Counted from the stretch's first letter, positions 53,049 through 63,268 are shown. The stretch is 64,000 nt of DNA from JACKNG01 sp040220855 (GCA_040220855.1 JAVJVZ010000061.1:37510-101509); one strand, 5' to 3'. The notes: generated by a model from the letters alone, not told the origin. A program made the numbers and translations.

Positions 53049-53663
53049 ATGGCCAGGCAACGCACACCCGCGATGCGGGAGGAATTGCAGACGTTCAAGC
53101 GCGGGCTCATCGTCGAGGCCGCGGCGAAGCTCTTCTACGAACGCGGATTCGTCGGCACGACGCTCGAGGCCATCGCCGACGAGATGTCGATGACCAAGCC
53201 GTTCATCTACCACTATTTCGAGAACAAGCACGCGATCCTTGCCGCGGTTGTGGAACGGGAAATCAAGCGCGTCATCAATCTGCTCGACAACGTATGCGCC
53301 GAAGAGTCGTCGCCCGAAGCGCGATTGCAACGCTTCGCCGATGCCTGGGCGCGCGAGAACGTCGAGTTTCAGAATATCAACGTGATATTCAATGAGGAGC
53401 GGCGGCACTTCCCCGAAAACACCCGTGCCGATTCGCGGCGTTGGCAAAAAACGCTCAACGACCGACTGACTGATTTGATCCGCGCCGGCGACGACGCCGG
53501 CGTGTTCGATTCCGGCAATCCGCGCGTGGCCGCGTTCGCCATCACCGGCGCACTGCAGTGGATCCCACGCTGGTACCGTGCCGACCGCAACCTTCGGCCG
53601 GCGGATATCGGCGAGTACTTCGGGGAGTATGCGCTGCGCGTGGTCAATTACCGCCACCGCTAA
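53049..53663 (+). CDS. TetR-family regulator
   Basis: This is a 204-residue protein with HTH A-A-A-K-L-F-Y-E-R-G-F-V-G-T-T-L-E-A-I-A-D-E-M and S-M-T-K-P-F-I-Y-H-Y-F. The ATG at 53049 follows GGAGG closely; the frame stays open upstream to 52815 but into the neighbour's coding region. It is divergent from the thiolase-DUF35-alcohol dehydrogenase genes and likely controls them. TetR proteins of this HTH type (KstR2/FadR-like) often sense acyl-CoAs. Confidence 0.92.
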   Translation: MARQRTPAMREELQTFKRGLIVEAAAKLFYERGFVGTTLEAIADEMSMTKPFIYHYFENKHAILAAVVEREIKRVINLLDNVCAEESSPEARLQRFADAWARENVEFQNINVIFNEERRHFPENTRADSRRWQKTLNDRLTDLIRAGDDAGVFDSGNPRVAAFAITGALQWIPRWYRADRNLRPADIGEYFGEYALRVVNYRHR

Positions 53664-53965
53664 GCGCGCATTCGCTCCGCAATTCGGGCCGCGGTCGTTT
53701 CGTTGGCAAATCGCCATGGCACGGACACCGTTGATCGACATCTCGTAACGCGCAGTGCGGGCCCGGGGAAAAGCTGGCCGCACCCACTGCGCGGCAGTCG
53801 GTGCGGCCATAGTCGAGGAAGCTGGCGCTCGCCAATGATGACAGCACGAGAAAGCAATATATACTGCTGAGTAAAATAAATCACTATTGGGTACATCGAG
53901 CCGCCGCGCGCCACATGCGCGCTTAACGATGCCGCGAAGCCGACAAGATCACAGAGGATTCACCC
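53664..53965. other. Intergenic region upstream of the second D-aminoacylase-like gene
   Basis: These 302 bp hold no convincing gene. An A/T-rich stretch at about 53850-53890 contains TATACT (53860-53865), a plausible -10 element for the downstream operon, without a strong -35. A short minus-strand frame at 53660-53914 has no similarity or ribosome site. Confidence 0.45.
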
Positions 53966-55678
53966 ATGCGCGACGGTACCAGGACCTATGATCTGAAGAT
54001 TACCGACGCCGAGATCTATGACGGCACCGGCGCGGCGCCCGTGCATGGCGAACTCGGCATTCGCGACGGCCGCATCGTCGCCCTCGGCGCAGCACCGGGC
54101 AGCGCCGACGAGATCATCGATGCCGGTGGCCAGGCGGTCGCGCCGGGCTTCATCGACATCCACACCCATTACGATGCCCAGGTCATCTGGGATCGCATGC
54201 TGACCATCTCCCCGTGGCACGGTGTCACGAGCGTCGTCATGGGCAACTGCGGCTTCTCGGTCGCCCCGACCCGTCCCGCGCACCGCGACGTCATCATCCG
54301 CACGCTCGAGAACGTGGAGGGCATGACGGTGGCGGCACTCGAGGCGGGGCTTGGCGCCGAGTGGCCGTTCGAGACCTTTCCCCAGTACCTCGATACGCTG
54401 GCCGCACGCGGCACCGCCATCAACGTCGGCGCACTGATCGGCCACACGGCGCTGCGCACCTATGTGCTCGGCGAAGCAGCTACGGAGCGCGACGCCAGCG
54501 CGGACGAAGTCGCGGCGATGCGCGGCCTCGTCGCCGAGGCGATGCACGCGGGCGCACTGGGCTTCGCGACCTCCAAGGCGGTCACCCACGTCGGCTACCA
54601 GGGCAAGCCGGTACCGAGCCGGGCGGCGAGCCTCGACGAGATCCTGGCGCTCGCCGCTGGCCTGGCCGATGCTGGGCGCGGCGGTATCGTACAGGCCACC
54701 ATCGGTCCCGAACTCGCCTTCGACGAGTTCGCCGCCATCAACCGCGCCACCGGCTGTCCGGTGAGCTGGACCGCGCTGCTCGCCGGTGCGGCGTTGACCG
54801 ACGAGGATGCCACCGCCATGCTCGCTCGTTCCGAGGCGCTGCAGCGGGCGGGGTACGCCATAGTGCCGCAGGTGACGCCGCGGCCGCTCAACTTCGAGTT
54901 CCAGCTCAAGGCACCATTCATCTTCGAGGCCATGCGCATGTTCCGGCCGGTGTCCGAGGCCGATCATGAAGGCAAGAAGGCGATCTATCGCGATCCGGAG
55001 TTTCGTGCCAAGCTGTGGGAGCGGCTCGACCGCAAGGCGCCGACGCTGTTCCGCAGTGGATTTCGCGGTACCGTCATCACCGAGGTTCCCGGCCGGCCCG
55101 AGCTCGCCGAGCGCAGCCTGTTCGACCTCGCTGCCGAGCTCGGCGTGACGCCGGTCGACGCGCTGTTCGATCTCGGCCTGGCGACCGATCTCGAGGCGCG
55201 CTTCCGCATGCCGGTGGCGAACCACGAGGAGAGCGAGGTGGAACCGCTGCTGAAGAGCCCGGCCACGGTGCTCGGCCTGTCCGACGCCGGCGCCCACGCC
55301 AGCCAGCTCTGCGACGCCTGCCTCAGCACCTACCTCCTGCGGCGCTGGGTGCGCGAGAAAGGCGCGATCGATCTCGCGGAAGCCGTGCGCATGCTGACTT
55401 CGCGCCCGGCCGAGGTGTTCGGGATCAGCGACCGTGGACGGCTCGCCGAGGGGCTCGCCGCGGATATCGTGATTTTCGATCCGAACACGGTCGGCGACGA
55501 GCCCTTGCGACGCGTCAACGATCTCCCCGCCGGCGCGGATCGGCTCGTGGCCGACGCCCGCGGCATCGACACCGTGATCGTGAACGGGCGCATTCTGCGC
55601 CGGAACAACCGTGACGCCATCGACGCGGGCGGCGCGCTGCCCGGCCGGGTGCTGCGCAACGGCCGTGCCGTCGACTGA
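53966..55678 (+). CDS. D-aminoacylase-like amidohydrolase (paralogue 2)
   Basis: This 570-residue relative of the protein at 21407 has H66-T-H68-Y-D, G-N-C95-G-F and L-S-D-A-G-A-H-A. As in paralogue 1, the D-aminoacylase zinc histidines 220 and 250 are missing (segments I-V-Q-A-T-I-G and P-V-S-W-T-A-L-L). AGAGG precedes the ATG. It heads an apparent operon with a second amidohydrolase (26 bp gap) and a P450. Substrate unknown; a C-N or C-O bond in a ring-opened intermediate is a guess. Confidence 0.9.
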   Translation: MRDGTRTYDLKITDAEIYDGTGAAPVHGELGIRDGRIVALGAAPGSADEIIDAGGQAVAPGFIDIHTHYDAQVIWDRMLTISPWHGVTSVVMGNCGFSVAPTRPAHRDVIIRTLENVEGMTVAALEAGLGAEWPFETFPQYLDTLAARGTAINVGALIGHTALRTYVLGEAATERDASADEVAAMRGLVAEAMHAGALGFATSKAVTHVGYQGKPVPSRAASLDEILALAAGLADAGRGGIVQATIGPELAFDEFAAINRATGCPVSWTALLAGAALTDEDATAMLARSEALQRAGYAIVPQVTPRPLNFEFQLKAPFIFEAMRMFRPVSEADHEGKKAIYRDPEFRAKLWERLDRKAPTLFRSGFRGTVITEVPGRPELAERSLFDLAAELGVTPVDALFDLGLATDLEARFRMPVANHEESEVEPLLKSPATVLGLSDAGAHASQLCDACLSTYLLRRWVREKGAIDLAEAVRMLTSRPAEVFGISDRGRLAEGLAADIVIFDPNTVGDEPLRRVNDLPAGADRLVADARGIDTVIVNGRILRRNNRDAIDAGGALPGRVLRNGRAVD

Positions 55679-55704
55679 CTACCTACCCGCAGGAGCAAAA
55701 TCTA

Positions 55705-56829
55705 ATGCCGAAACCGATCATCTCTGCCGACAGCCACGTCAGCGAGCCGCCGAACTGCTACGTCGACTACATCGATCCGGCGTTTCGCGACCGTGCCCCG
55801 CGCCTCGTCCACGACCCCAAACGCGGCGACATGTTCCGGATCGAAGGCAGCAAGCAACCGATCCCCATGTCGCTGGTGTCCGCTGCAGGTAAATCGGCGG
55901 AGGAATTATCGGCCGAGGGCGCGGTATTCGAAAAGCTGCATCGCGGCGGCTGGGATCCGCAAGCGAGGATCGCGGATCAGCGGCGCGACGGCATCGCCGC
56001 GGAAATCATCTATCCGTCCGTCGGCATGGAGATCTGCAACATCCCGGATCTGGATCTCAAGCAGGCGGCGATGGAAGCCTACAACCGCTGGCTCGCCGAG
56101 TTCTGCGCGCCCTACCCGCACCGTCTGGTCGGGCTCGGCCAGTGCGCAGTGAAAACGCCCGATAGCGGCATCCGCGAGCTCGAAGCGATCAAGGCGCTCG
56201 GATTCAAGGGCGTCATGCTGCCGGGGCTGCCAGGCACCGAGGAGGACTATAACCACGAAAGCTACACGGAGTTCTTCGACGCCATGGTCGATCTCGAACT
56301 CGTGCCGAGCTTCCATATCCTGACCTCGGGTGAGGGTCTGGCTCGAGGGTTTCGCGGCTCCAAGATCAATTCCTTCATGTCGATCGTGCGCGGCAACCAG
56401 GATTTGATGAGCATGTTCGTTTTCGACGGCATCTTCATGCGTCACCCCAAGCTCAAGATCGTCTCCGCCGAAGCCGACGGCGGCTGGGTCCCGCACTTCA
56501 TGTACCGCATGGACCACGCCTACGACCGCCACCGCCACTGGATGCGGGGCCGCGAGCTGGAGCGCAAACCGAGTGCGTATTTCCGCGACCACATCTACTT
56601 CACCTTCCAGGACGACTTCACCGCGTTCCGCTTCAAGGATCACCTGAACCTCGAGCGCATGCTGTGGGCGAACGATTTCCCGCATTCGGACTCCACCTGG
56701 CCGTGGTCACAGCGGATCATCGCCGAGCAGACCGCCCATCTGACCGAAGCGGAGAAGGACCGCGTGCTGCACGACAACGTCGCCGAGCTCTATCGGCTTG
56801 ACACGCAGGCGCTGCGGGATGCAGCCTGA
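55705..56829 (+). CDS. Amidohydrolase-2 family (ACMSD/LigY-like) metal enzyme
   Basis: This is a 374-residue TIM-barrel metal enzyme. It begins with S-A-D-S-H-V, the variant of the family's D-x-H metal motif, and ends with W-A-N-D-F-P-H-S-D-S-T-W-P, where the conserved aspartate lies. Family members decarboxylate or hydrate aromatic and ring-cleavage acids, or hydrolyse C-C bonds. GGAG is 9 bp before the ATG. It stands between the D-aminoacylase-like gene and the P450 gene, whose start probably overlaps its end. Confidence 0.91.
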   Translation: MPKPIISADSHVSEPPNCYVDYIDPAFRDRAPRLVHDPKRGDMFRIEGSKQPIPMSLVSAAGKSAEELSAEGAVFEKLHRGGWDPQARIADQRRDGIAAEIIYPSVGMEICNIPDLDLKQAAMEAYNRWLAEFCAPYPHRLVGLGQCAVKTPDSGIRELEAIKALGFKGVMLPGLPGTEEDYNHESYTEFFDAMVDLELVPSFHILTSGEGLARGFRGSKINSFMSIVRGNQDLMSMFVFDGIFMRHPKLKIVSAEADGGWVPHFMYRMDHAYDRHRHWMRGRELERKPSAYFRDHIYFTFQDDFTAFRFKDHLNLERMLWANDFPHSDSTWPWSQRIIAEQTAHLTEAEKDRVLHDNVAELYRLDTQALRDAA

Positions 56830-58099
56830 GCGGGATACGGCCAGCCAGGCCGTCGACGATGATCATCGATCCCGCAACCGCACCGTGAACGGCGTACCCG
56901 ACACGCCGGCGGCGATGACGCGGATCGACTTTCTGTCGCCCGGCGTCCTGGCCGATCCGCACGCAGTGCTGAAACGCATGCGAGCATCGATGCCCGTGCT
57001 GTGGAACGAAAAGCACCGGGCCTGGATCGTCACGCGCTATGCCGATGTCCGCGCAGCCCTGCAGGACACCTCGCTGACGGCGGAACTCGATCAGCACCTG
57101 CTCTCCAGAGTCGACGAGGACCACCCGCTTCATCTCGTGCGGCGGTGGATGGTGTTCCAGGATCCACCCCGGCACACCCGCCTGCGCCACCTCGTGTCGC
57201 GCGCCTTCACCCCTGCCGTGGTGGCGCGTCTGGAGGCGGGTATCGACGGTGCCGTCAATGGCCTTATCGACACCATGCGTGATCGCGGCAAAGGCGATTT
57301 CGTCGAAGACTTCGCCTTCGCGCTGCCCGCAATAGTGTTCTCGCACCTGTTCGGTATACCGCCGGAGGATAGCGATCGTGTCGGAGAATGGTCGCACGCC
57401 ATTTCTGCCATTACCCACCGGCAACCGGGCGAGGATCGCCTGGAACGCGGCACCGCCGCACTAATCGCTTTCTCGGAATACCTGTGCACGCGCATTGTCG
57501 ATTCGCGCAGTCGGCCTGGTGACGACCTCCTCACCCGGCTCGTGCAGGCGCGTGAGGCGGGCGATCTGCTCGACGAGGACGAACTCGTTGCCTCGTGCAT
57601 GCTGTTCCTGTTCGCCGGGCACGACACCACCGCGGGTTTGATCGCCAACGGCCTGTACAACCTGCACCGCTACCCAGGTGAACTCGCGCGCGTGCGTGAG
57701 CGGCCCGATCTCATCGACGGCGCAGTGGAAGAAATCAACCGCTACGAAGGACCGGGATTGTTCACGGTACGACACGCCGGCAATGACTGCGTGATCGGTG
57801 ACCAGCCGATCCCGGCCGGTGACCGCGTCTACCTCGCGCTCATGGCCGCCAACCGCGACCCGGCGATGTTCGATCAGCCCGATCGCCTCGACGTCGCGCG
57901 ATCGCCCAACCGCCATCTGGGCTTCGGTCACGGTATCCATTTCTGCCTAGGTGCGAACCTCGCGCGGCTCGAAACGCGTGCCGCGCTCCGCGGATTGCTC
58001 CGGCGGGTACCGAACCTCGAGATCGATACCGCGAGCGCGAGATGGCGGCCGGAGCTTTTGGCGCGGAGGCTGGATACCGTCAATTACCAGATCAGCTGA
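56819..58099 (+). CDS. Cytochrome P450 monooxygenase (bacterial class I type)
   Basis: The 426-residue soluble P450 has the I-helix motif F-A-G-H-D-T-T-A, the E-x2-R motif E-E-I-N-R, and the heme loop F-G-H-G-I-H-F-C376-L-G with the thiolate cysteine. It should hydroxylate a hydrophobic substrate using a ferredoxin and reductase not found here. The start is uncertain: ATG 56819 overlaps the previous gene, while GTG 56888 or ATG 56915 are also possible. It is convergent with the TetR gene at 58239. Confidence 0.93.
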   Translation: MQPERDTASQAVDDDHRSRNRTVNGVPDTPAAMTRIDFLSPGVLADPHAVLKRMRASMPVLWNEKHRAWIVTRYADVRAALQDTSLTAELDQHLLSRVDEDHPLHLVRRWMVFQDPPRHTRLRHLVSRAFTPAVVARLEAGIDGAVNGLIDTMRDRGKGDFVEDFAFALPAIVFSHLFGIPPEDSDRVGEWSHAISAITHRQPGEDRLERGTAALIAFSEYLCTRIVDSRSRPGDDLLTRLVQAREAGDLLDEDELVASCMLFLFAGHDTTAGLIANGLYNLHRYPGELARVRERPDLIDGAVEEINRYEGPGLFTVRHAGNDCVIGDQPIPAGDRVYLALMAANRDPAMFDQPDRLDVARSPNRHLGFGHGIHFCLGANLARLETRAALRGLLRRVPNLEIDTASARWRPELLARRLDTVNYQIS

Positions 58100-58238
58100 T
58101 CGGGCGCGCCAGCAAGGTGTCCGCAACGCTTCCAGGGAGCCGGAGCGGTGGCGAACGAACCTCCGCCTGCGCGGGCATCTTCCTTCCGAAGATCCCGCTG
58201 GATATTCATCGACTTCTGGGGCGGGGTGCCCGGTCGCG

Positions 58239-58847
58239 CTATTTCGTCTCCAACCCGGCGAGCATCCGCCTCAGGACAGACTCGACCTTGCCGTCCAGCG
58301 AAGTGACGGAAACCCTGGCCGAACGCGCCAGGTCCTTGCGGTAGAGCGAGTATCCGCATGCCAACGCCACGATCACCGCGTGCAACCCGTCTACGTCCAA
58401 ATCCTCGACCACCTCGCCGTTCGCCTGATCCTCGCGAAAAGACCGCACGGTCTCCTCTCGCAGCGGCGTAAGCTGCGGCCGTTCTCTCGCGTCGAACGTC
58501 CTGCTGCTCGAATCGAGCAGCAGCAGCGTAACCAGTCGAATCTCGCGCGGAAACCGGAATACGCTCCGCCAGTAATGCAGGACGCGCTCGCCGAATGGCA
58601 GGTCGCGCGCCGACGAGATTGCCCCGATACGCTTGCGCGCGGTCCTACGTAATGCCCGTCGCAAAAGCGCAGCGCGCGAACCGAAGTAGTGATAGACCAG
58701 GCCACGGTTGACACCGGCCTCCTCCGCCACCTCGCGCAAATTCAGGCCGGCGAGCACGCCGTCCCGGTCGAGCATGCGGAGCGCAGCTTTCTGCAGCAAA
58801 TCCTCCGTAGCGGTGCGGTCGTAGTTGACGGCCCTGTTGCTGGCCAA
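58239..58847 (-). CDS. TetR-family regulator
   Basis: With a TTG start at 58847, preceded by GGAG at 6 bp, the product is 202 residues. The HTH is L-N-L-R-E-V-A-E-E-A-G-V-N-R-G-L-V-Y-H-Y-F-G-S-R. No ATG fits near this point; the frame to 59021 would add 58 residues without homology. It lies between the convergent P450 gene and the end of the second RND operon, so its target is unclear. Both are candidates. Confidence 0.85.
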   Translation of the reverse strand: MASNRAVNYDRTATEDLLQKAALRMLDRDGVLAGLNLREVAEEAGVNRGLVYHYFGSRAALLRRALRRTARKRIGAISSARDLPFGERVLHYWRSVFRFPREIRLVTLLLLDSSSRTFDARERPQLTPLREETVRSFREDQANGEVVEDLDVDGLHAVIVALACGYSLYRKDLARSARVSVTSLDGKVESVLRRMLAGLETK

Positions 58848-59060
58848 GTTTTTCTCCGTATGCAAATCGGATGAAACGGTTTCGAAACCCGCGCACCACG
58901 TACGCGCCGATCGCGTGCTGCAGGTGTACCGGGGCCGACGCGTGGCGGTCACAGGCCGGGACGTCCGCCGCCGCGCGGACGCCGGGCTCAGGCTACAAAG
59001 GCCTTTGGTCGCACATCTCACCAGCGAAGAAGGAAGTCTACCAGCGCCGTTTTAACCGAG

Positions 59061-62000
59061 TCAAAGAGCCTTACCCGGCGACGCACGCAATGGCGCGCGG
59101 GAAAATCCCCCAGCGACCAGCGAATAAACCGCGGGCACGACGACCAGCGTCAGCAACGTGGAACTGACCATGCCGCCGATGACCGCGACCGCGAGCGGGC
59201 CATTGGTGTCGGCCCCGGCACCGAATCCGAGCGCCGCGGGCAACAGCGCCAGCACGATCGTCAGCGAGGTCATCAGTACCGGGCGCAGCCGTTGTGGGCA
59301 GGCCTCGAGCAGCGCCTCGCGGGCGGTCCGCCCCTCGACGCGCCGCTGGTTGGTGAGGTCGATCAGGAGGATCGAGTTCTTCGCTACCAGCCCGACCAGC
59401 AGCACGAGGCCGATCATGGAGTAGATGTTCAGCGAATGCCCGGTCACCCACAGCGCCGCGACGCCGCCGATGATGGCGAGCGGCTGCGCGACCATGACGA
59501 TCAGAGGTTGAATAAATGAATTGAACTGGCTCGCCAGCACCATGTAGACGAGAACGATCGCCGTTACGAAGGCGAACAGCATGTATCCGGCCGTCTTGCC
59601 GAACTCCTCGGCCCGGCCCTTCATGCGCACGCGGTACCCGGCCGGCAGCAGGTCGGCGGCCGCCGCCTCGACCAGCGCAATGGAAGCGGCGTCAGGCAGT
59701 GTCGGCGTGCCGAAGAAGTTGGCCGCGTACTGCAGATCGTAACGCGTGACGACGGCCGGACCCAGGCTCGCACCCAAGCGCGCGATGTTGTCCAGCCGCA
59801 CGAGGTCGCCGGCGGGGCCGCGCACGTAAACGCGACTCACGTCCGGCACGCCGTTGATGACCCGTGGCGCCGCCTTCAGGCGAATGTCGTAGCGCTCCCC
59901 GTCGCCGGGATCGTCGTTGTAGCGCGCCACGTCGACGCCCCCGGCGAGCACGTTGACGGCCATCGCAACCGTCTCCGTTGTCAGCCCCAATGAGCCCACA
60001 CGCTCGCGCGACAGCTCCATTTCGAGTTGCGGCAGGTCGAGTTGCAGATCGAGATCGAGCCGGCCGAGCCCCGCGATGCCGGTAAGCCGCTCGTGGAACT
60101 CGAACGCCAATGCCGCCACGCGCTTCAGCTCGGGGCCGACGAGCGCGAACTGCAGCGGCTCGCCGCGCTGCCCGCCAATCGTCGGCATGCGCGTCGGGAA
60201 CAGCTCCACGCCCGGCACCCGCGCGAAGCGCCGGTCGAGTTCGCGCATGATCTCGTGTTGCGAACGCTGTCGTTCCTCCCAGCGTGCGAGCTTGACGATC
60301 ACGTTCGCGCGGCTGACCTGAGCGGCCTGATCCTCGCCCACGGTCGCGAACACCGCGACGACCTCGGGAAAATCGGCGAGGATCGCCTCGACTTCCTCGA
60401 GCTTGTCGTTGGTGTAGTCGATGCTGGCACCGAGCGGTGCCTTGAGCGTCACCAGAAAGCGCCCTTCGTCGTCCTCCGGCATGAAACCCTTGCCGATGCG
60501 GCTGAAGAAGTAACCGCTGCTGAGGACGATAGCGAGTGCGAGGAGAACGACCGTCCAGCGCCAAGAGAGTGCGCCCCGCAGCAACACCCGGTAGGCGCGG
60601 TCGGTGGCCGCGAGCGGTAGTTCCAGCAAGCGGGCGATCGGACCCCGCTTTTCCGCGACGCGCAGATGGCGTGCGCATAGTGCCGGCGTCAACGTCAGCG
60701 AGACGAACAGCGACACCAGCACACCGCACGTGACCACCACCGCGAAGGAACGAAAGAAGCTGCCGATGATGCCCTGCATGAAAACGACCGGCGCGAAGAT
60801 CGCGACCAGTGTCAACGACGCCGCCATCACGGCGAACACGACTTCACGGCTGCCTTGCGCCGCCGCTGATACCGCATCCTCGACGCCCAACTCCCGGTGC
60901 CTGAAGATATTCTCCAGCACGACGATGGCGTCATCCACCACCACGCCGATCAGCAGCAGCAGTCCGAGCAGGGTCATGGTGTTGAAGGTGTAGCCGGAAA
61001 AGTACATGACCGCGACCGCACCCAACAGCGATACGGGGATTGCTGCCGCGATGATCAGCGTCGAGCGCAGGTTGACCAGAAAGAGCCAGACGACGAGAGC
61101 AGTCAGGCCCGTTCCCAGAAGGATATGCTCCTCGAGAGCCGCGACAATGTCCTCAATCAAATCCGCTTCGTTGTGGGCGATCCCGATCCGCATGCCGGGT
61201 GGCAGCGCGGGCTCGATGTCCTCGCGCAACCGCCGTCGCACGTCGTTGACGATCGCGACGGTATTCGCCTTTTGCACCTTGACGATGCCGAGCCCCACGG
61301 TCGGCTCCCCGTTGAAGCGCGCCAGCTTGCGGAAGTCCGCGAGCGCGTCCTCGACTTCGGCGATGTCGCGTAAGCGGATGGGCGAACCCTCGGGGTAGGC
61401 GACGATGAGATCACGCAGTGTGCACGCATCGTGGTACTCCAGATCGAGCTTGATGAGCTGCTCGGTGCGGCCACCGACCAGGAACCCACCCGGGAGGCGC
61501 AAGTGCTCGCTGGCGAAGGCAGCCAGGACGTCGTTGACGGCGACGCCGAATTGCGCCATGCGTTCCGGCAGCAGGTTGACGCGAATAGTCCGCTCGCGCT
61601 CCCCGCCGATACGTACCTCTCCGACACCGTCGACAGTCTCGATGCGCTTCTTGATCACGTTGCGGGCGTACTGGTTGAGCTGCTGCAGCGTGCGGTCGCC
61701 GGACAACGTCAGCCAGAGCACCGGCAGCGCACCGAACTCGACCTTGGCCACGATCGGCGGATCGGCTTCGTCAGGCAGGTCCGCCAGCACCTGGTTCACC
61801 TTCGCCTGGACCTCGTTAAACGCGACGTCGATGTCCTTTTCCAGGTTGAAGCGCACCAGGACGACGGACACGCCGGGGGCCGATGTCGACTCGATGTGCT
61901 CGATGCCCGGGATGGCGTTGACAGAGGTTTCGATGACGTTAGTGATGCTGGAGTCGAGGATCTCCGGGCCCGCACCCGCCATCACGGTGCGGACCGAGAT

Positions 62001-62180
62001 CATCGGAAAGTCGATTTCCGGGTACCTGTCGACACCGATGTCGCGGAAAGCGATCAGCCCGAACAGCACGAACATGCCGGACAGCATGTAGGCGAACACG
62101 TGCCTGCGGATCGACAGCTCCGGCAGCGTCGAGCCGGGCGCGGTTCCCTGCCGGCGGCCGCCGACGCCCGCGTCAGTCAC
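59061..62180 (-). CDS. RND efflux permease, second system (HAE1-like)
   Basis: The 1039-residue permease has N-terminal segment L-P-E-L-S-I-R-R-H-V-F-A-Y-M, the Y-P-E-I-D-F-P porter start and the proton-relay motif G-V-V-V-D-D-A-I-V-V-L-E-N. Near the C-terminus is V-G-L-V-A-K-N-S-I-L-L-I-D-L. The GTG at 62180 overlaps the adaptor stop (GTGA); the frame stays open further upstream within the adaptor gene but has no homology there. No outer-membrane factor gene follows, so a shared channel must be used. Confidence 0.94.
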   Translation of the reverse strand: MTDAGVGGRRQGTAPGSTLPELSIRRHVFAYMLSGMFVLFGLIAFRDIGVDRYPEIDFPMISVRTVMAGAGPEILDSSITNVIETSVNAIPGIEHIESTSAPGVSVVLVRFNLEKDIDVAFNEVQAKVNQVLADLPDEADPPIVAKVEFGALPVLWLTLSGDRTLQQLNQYARNVIKKRIETVDGVGEVRIGGERERTIRVNLLPERMAQFGVAVNDVLAAFASEHLRLPGGFLVGGRTEQLIKLDLEYHDACTLRDLIVAYPEGSPIRLRDIAEVEDALADFRKLARFNGEPTVGLGIVKVQKANTVAIVNDVRRRLREDIEPALPPGMRIGIAHNEADLIEDIVAALEEHILLGTGLTALVVWLFLVNLRSTLIIAAAIPVSLLGAVAVMYFSGYTFNTMTLLGLLLLIGVVVDDAIVVLENIFRHRELGVEDAVSAAAQGSREVVFAVMAASLTLVAIFAPVVFMQGIIGSFFRSFAVVVTCGVLVSLFVSLTLTPALCARHLRVAEKRGPIARLLELPLAATDRAYRVLLRGALSWRWTVVLLALAIVLSSGYFFSRIGKGFMPEDDEGRFLVTLKAPLGASIDYTNDKLEEVEAILADFPEVVAVFATVGEDQAAQVSRANVIVKLARWEERQRSQHEIMRELDRRFARVPGVELFPTRMPTIGGQRGEPLQFALVGPELKRVAALAFEFHERLTGIAGLGRLDLDLQLDLPQLEMELSRERVGSLGLTTETVAMAVNVLAGGVDVARYNDDPGDGERYDIRLKAAPRVINGVPDVSRVYVRGPAGDLVRLDNIARLGASLGPAVVTRYDLQYAANFFGTPTLPDAASIALVEAAAADLLPAGYRVRMKGRAEEFGKTAGYMLFAFVTAIVLVYMVLASQFNSFIQPLIVMVAQPLAIIGGVAALWVTGHSLNIYSMIGLVLLVGLVAKNSILLIDLTNQRRVEGRTAREALLEACPQRLRPVLMTSLTIVLALLPAALGFGAGADTNGPLAVAVIGGMVSSTLLTLVVVPAVYSLVAGGFSRAPLRASPGKAL

Positions 62181-63268
62181 GACGACGGCTCGATCACGGC
62201 CACGCCGACGCCGTTGGTCAGGTACGACGCCCCTTCGACGATCACGTCTTCGTCCGGTGCGAGGCCGGCCGTGATTTCGAGCTGCTGCCCGACGAGCGCG
62301 CCGGCCTCGACGACGCGCTCGCGTGCCGTGCCTTCGGCGAGGACGTAGACGACCTGCCCGGAGGGCCGCGTCACCACCGCGGCCCGGGGCACTACGACCG
62401 CGTGCGGACGTCGCTCGACGACGACGCGCGCCTGCACCGTGGCGTCCGGCCGCCACGGACCCGGGTTGGTCAGCAGCACGATTGCCGAGACGGCGCGACT
62501 GCGCAGCCCGACGTCGGGCTTGATCTGGTCAACCCGCGCTTCGACCTCGAGCGCAGGTACCAGCGGACTGCTGATGAACACCTGCTGCCCGATGGCCAGC
62601 CGTCCGGCTACGGTTTCCGGAAACGGTAGCTCGGCGCGCAGGTGGCGCTCGTCGACAAGCTCGAGCAGGTCGTCGCCCTGCTTGACGTAATCTCCCACGG
62701 CGACGAACCGTTCGGCGACGACCCCGTCCACCGGCGCCCGGACGATGGATTTCTCCAGCCTGTCGTCGATGACGGCGAGGCGCGCGGCGGCAGCGGCGCG
62801 CGATGCCTGCTCGACGTCGAGCTGAGCCTCGGCGTCGTCGAGCGCCTCGAGCGCGATCATGTCGCGCTTTCTCAGGTCACGGTATCGACCGACACGCCGC
62901 CGCTCGTTCTCGATCGACGCCTCGATGCGCTGGATTTCGGCGCTGGCCTCGCGCCGCTCCAGGCGCAGCGCACTGACGTCGAGTTCGACCAGGACCTCCC
63001 CGCGGCGGACCGGCTGGCCGACCTCGACCCGCACCACGTCGACGCGGGCGTTCACCTCGGCCCCGAGGACAGCTTGATTACGGCTGACGACGCGGCCGAC
63101 CGAGTACAGCGAGTCGACCACCTCCAGCACCGCAGCCCGAACCACGCTCACCGGGACTGCGTCGACGCGGTTGACAGCCGCGACCACCTCGCCCTCGGGG
63201 GCGTCACATCCACTCGTCGCCGCCACAACGGCGATCAGCGCGAAAAGCGTTCGTGCGGCGCGAATCAT
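62177..63268 (-). CDS. RND periplasmic adaptor lipoprotein, second system
   Basis: The 363-residue membrane fusion protein has a signal with lipobox T-S-G-C at residues 18-21. The lipoyl half-motifs V-G-Q-P-V-R-R-G-E-V-L-V-E-L and V-R-A-P-V-D-G-V-V-A-E-R flank a charged helical hairpin. Its ATG overlaps the stop of the TetR gene (ATGA). It pairs with the permease gene that overlaps its end by 4 bp. Confidence 0.94.
   Translation of the reverse strand: MIRAARTLFALIAVVAATSGCDAPEGEVVAAVNRVDAVPVSVVRAAVLEVVDSLYSVGRVVSRNQAVLGAEVNARVDVVRVEVGQPVRRGEVLVELDVSALRLERREASAEIQRIEASIENERRRVGRYRDLRKRDMIALEALDDAEAQLDVEQASRAAAAARLAVIDDRLEKSIVRAPVDGVVAERFVAVGDYVKQGDDLLELVDERHLRAELPFPETVAGRLAIGQQVFISSPLVPALEVEARVDQIKPDVGLRSRAVSAIVLLTNPGPWRPDATVQARVVVERRPHAVVVPRAAVVTRPSGQVVYVLAEGTARERVVEAGALVGQQLEITAGLAPDEDVIVEGASYLTNGVGVAVIEPSS

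Noticed and set aside
53660..53914. 84-codon minus-strand open frame in the gap before the second D-aminoacylase-like gene
   Set aside because: No family similarity, no ribosome site, and it overlaps the likely promoter of the downstream operon.
58090..58101. Perfect palindrome GATCAGCTGATC at the end of the P450 gene
   Set aside because: It overlaps the last codons and stop, is far from any start and is probably coincidental.
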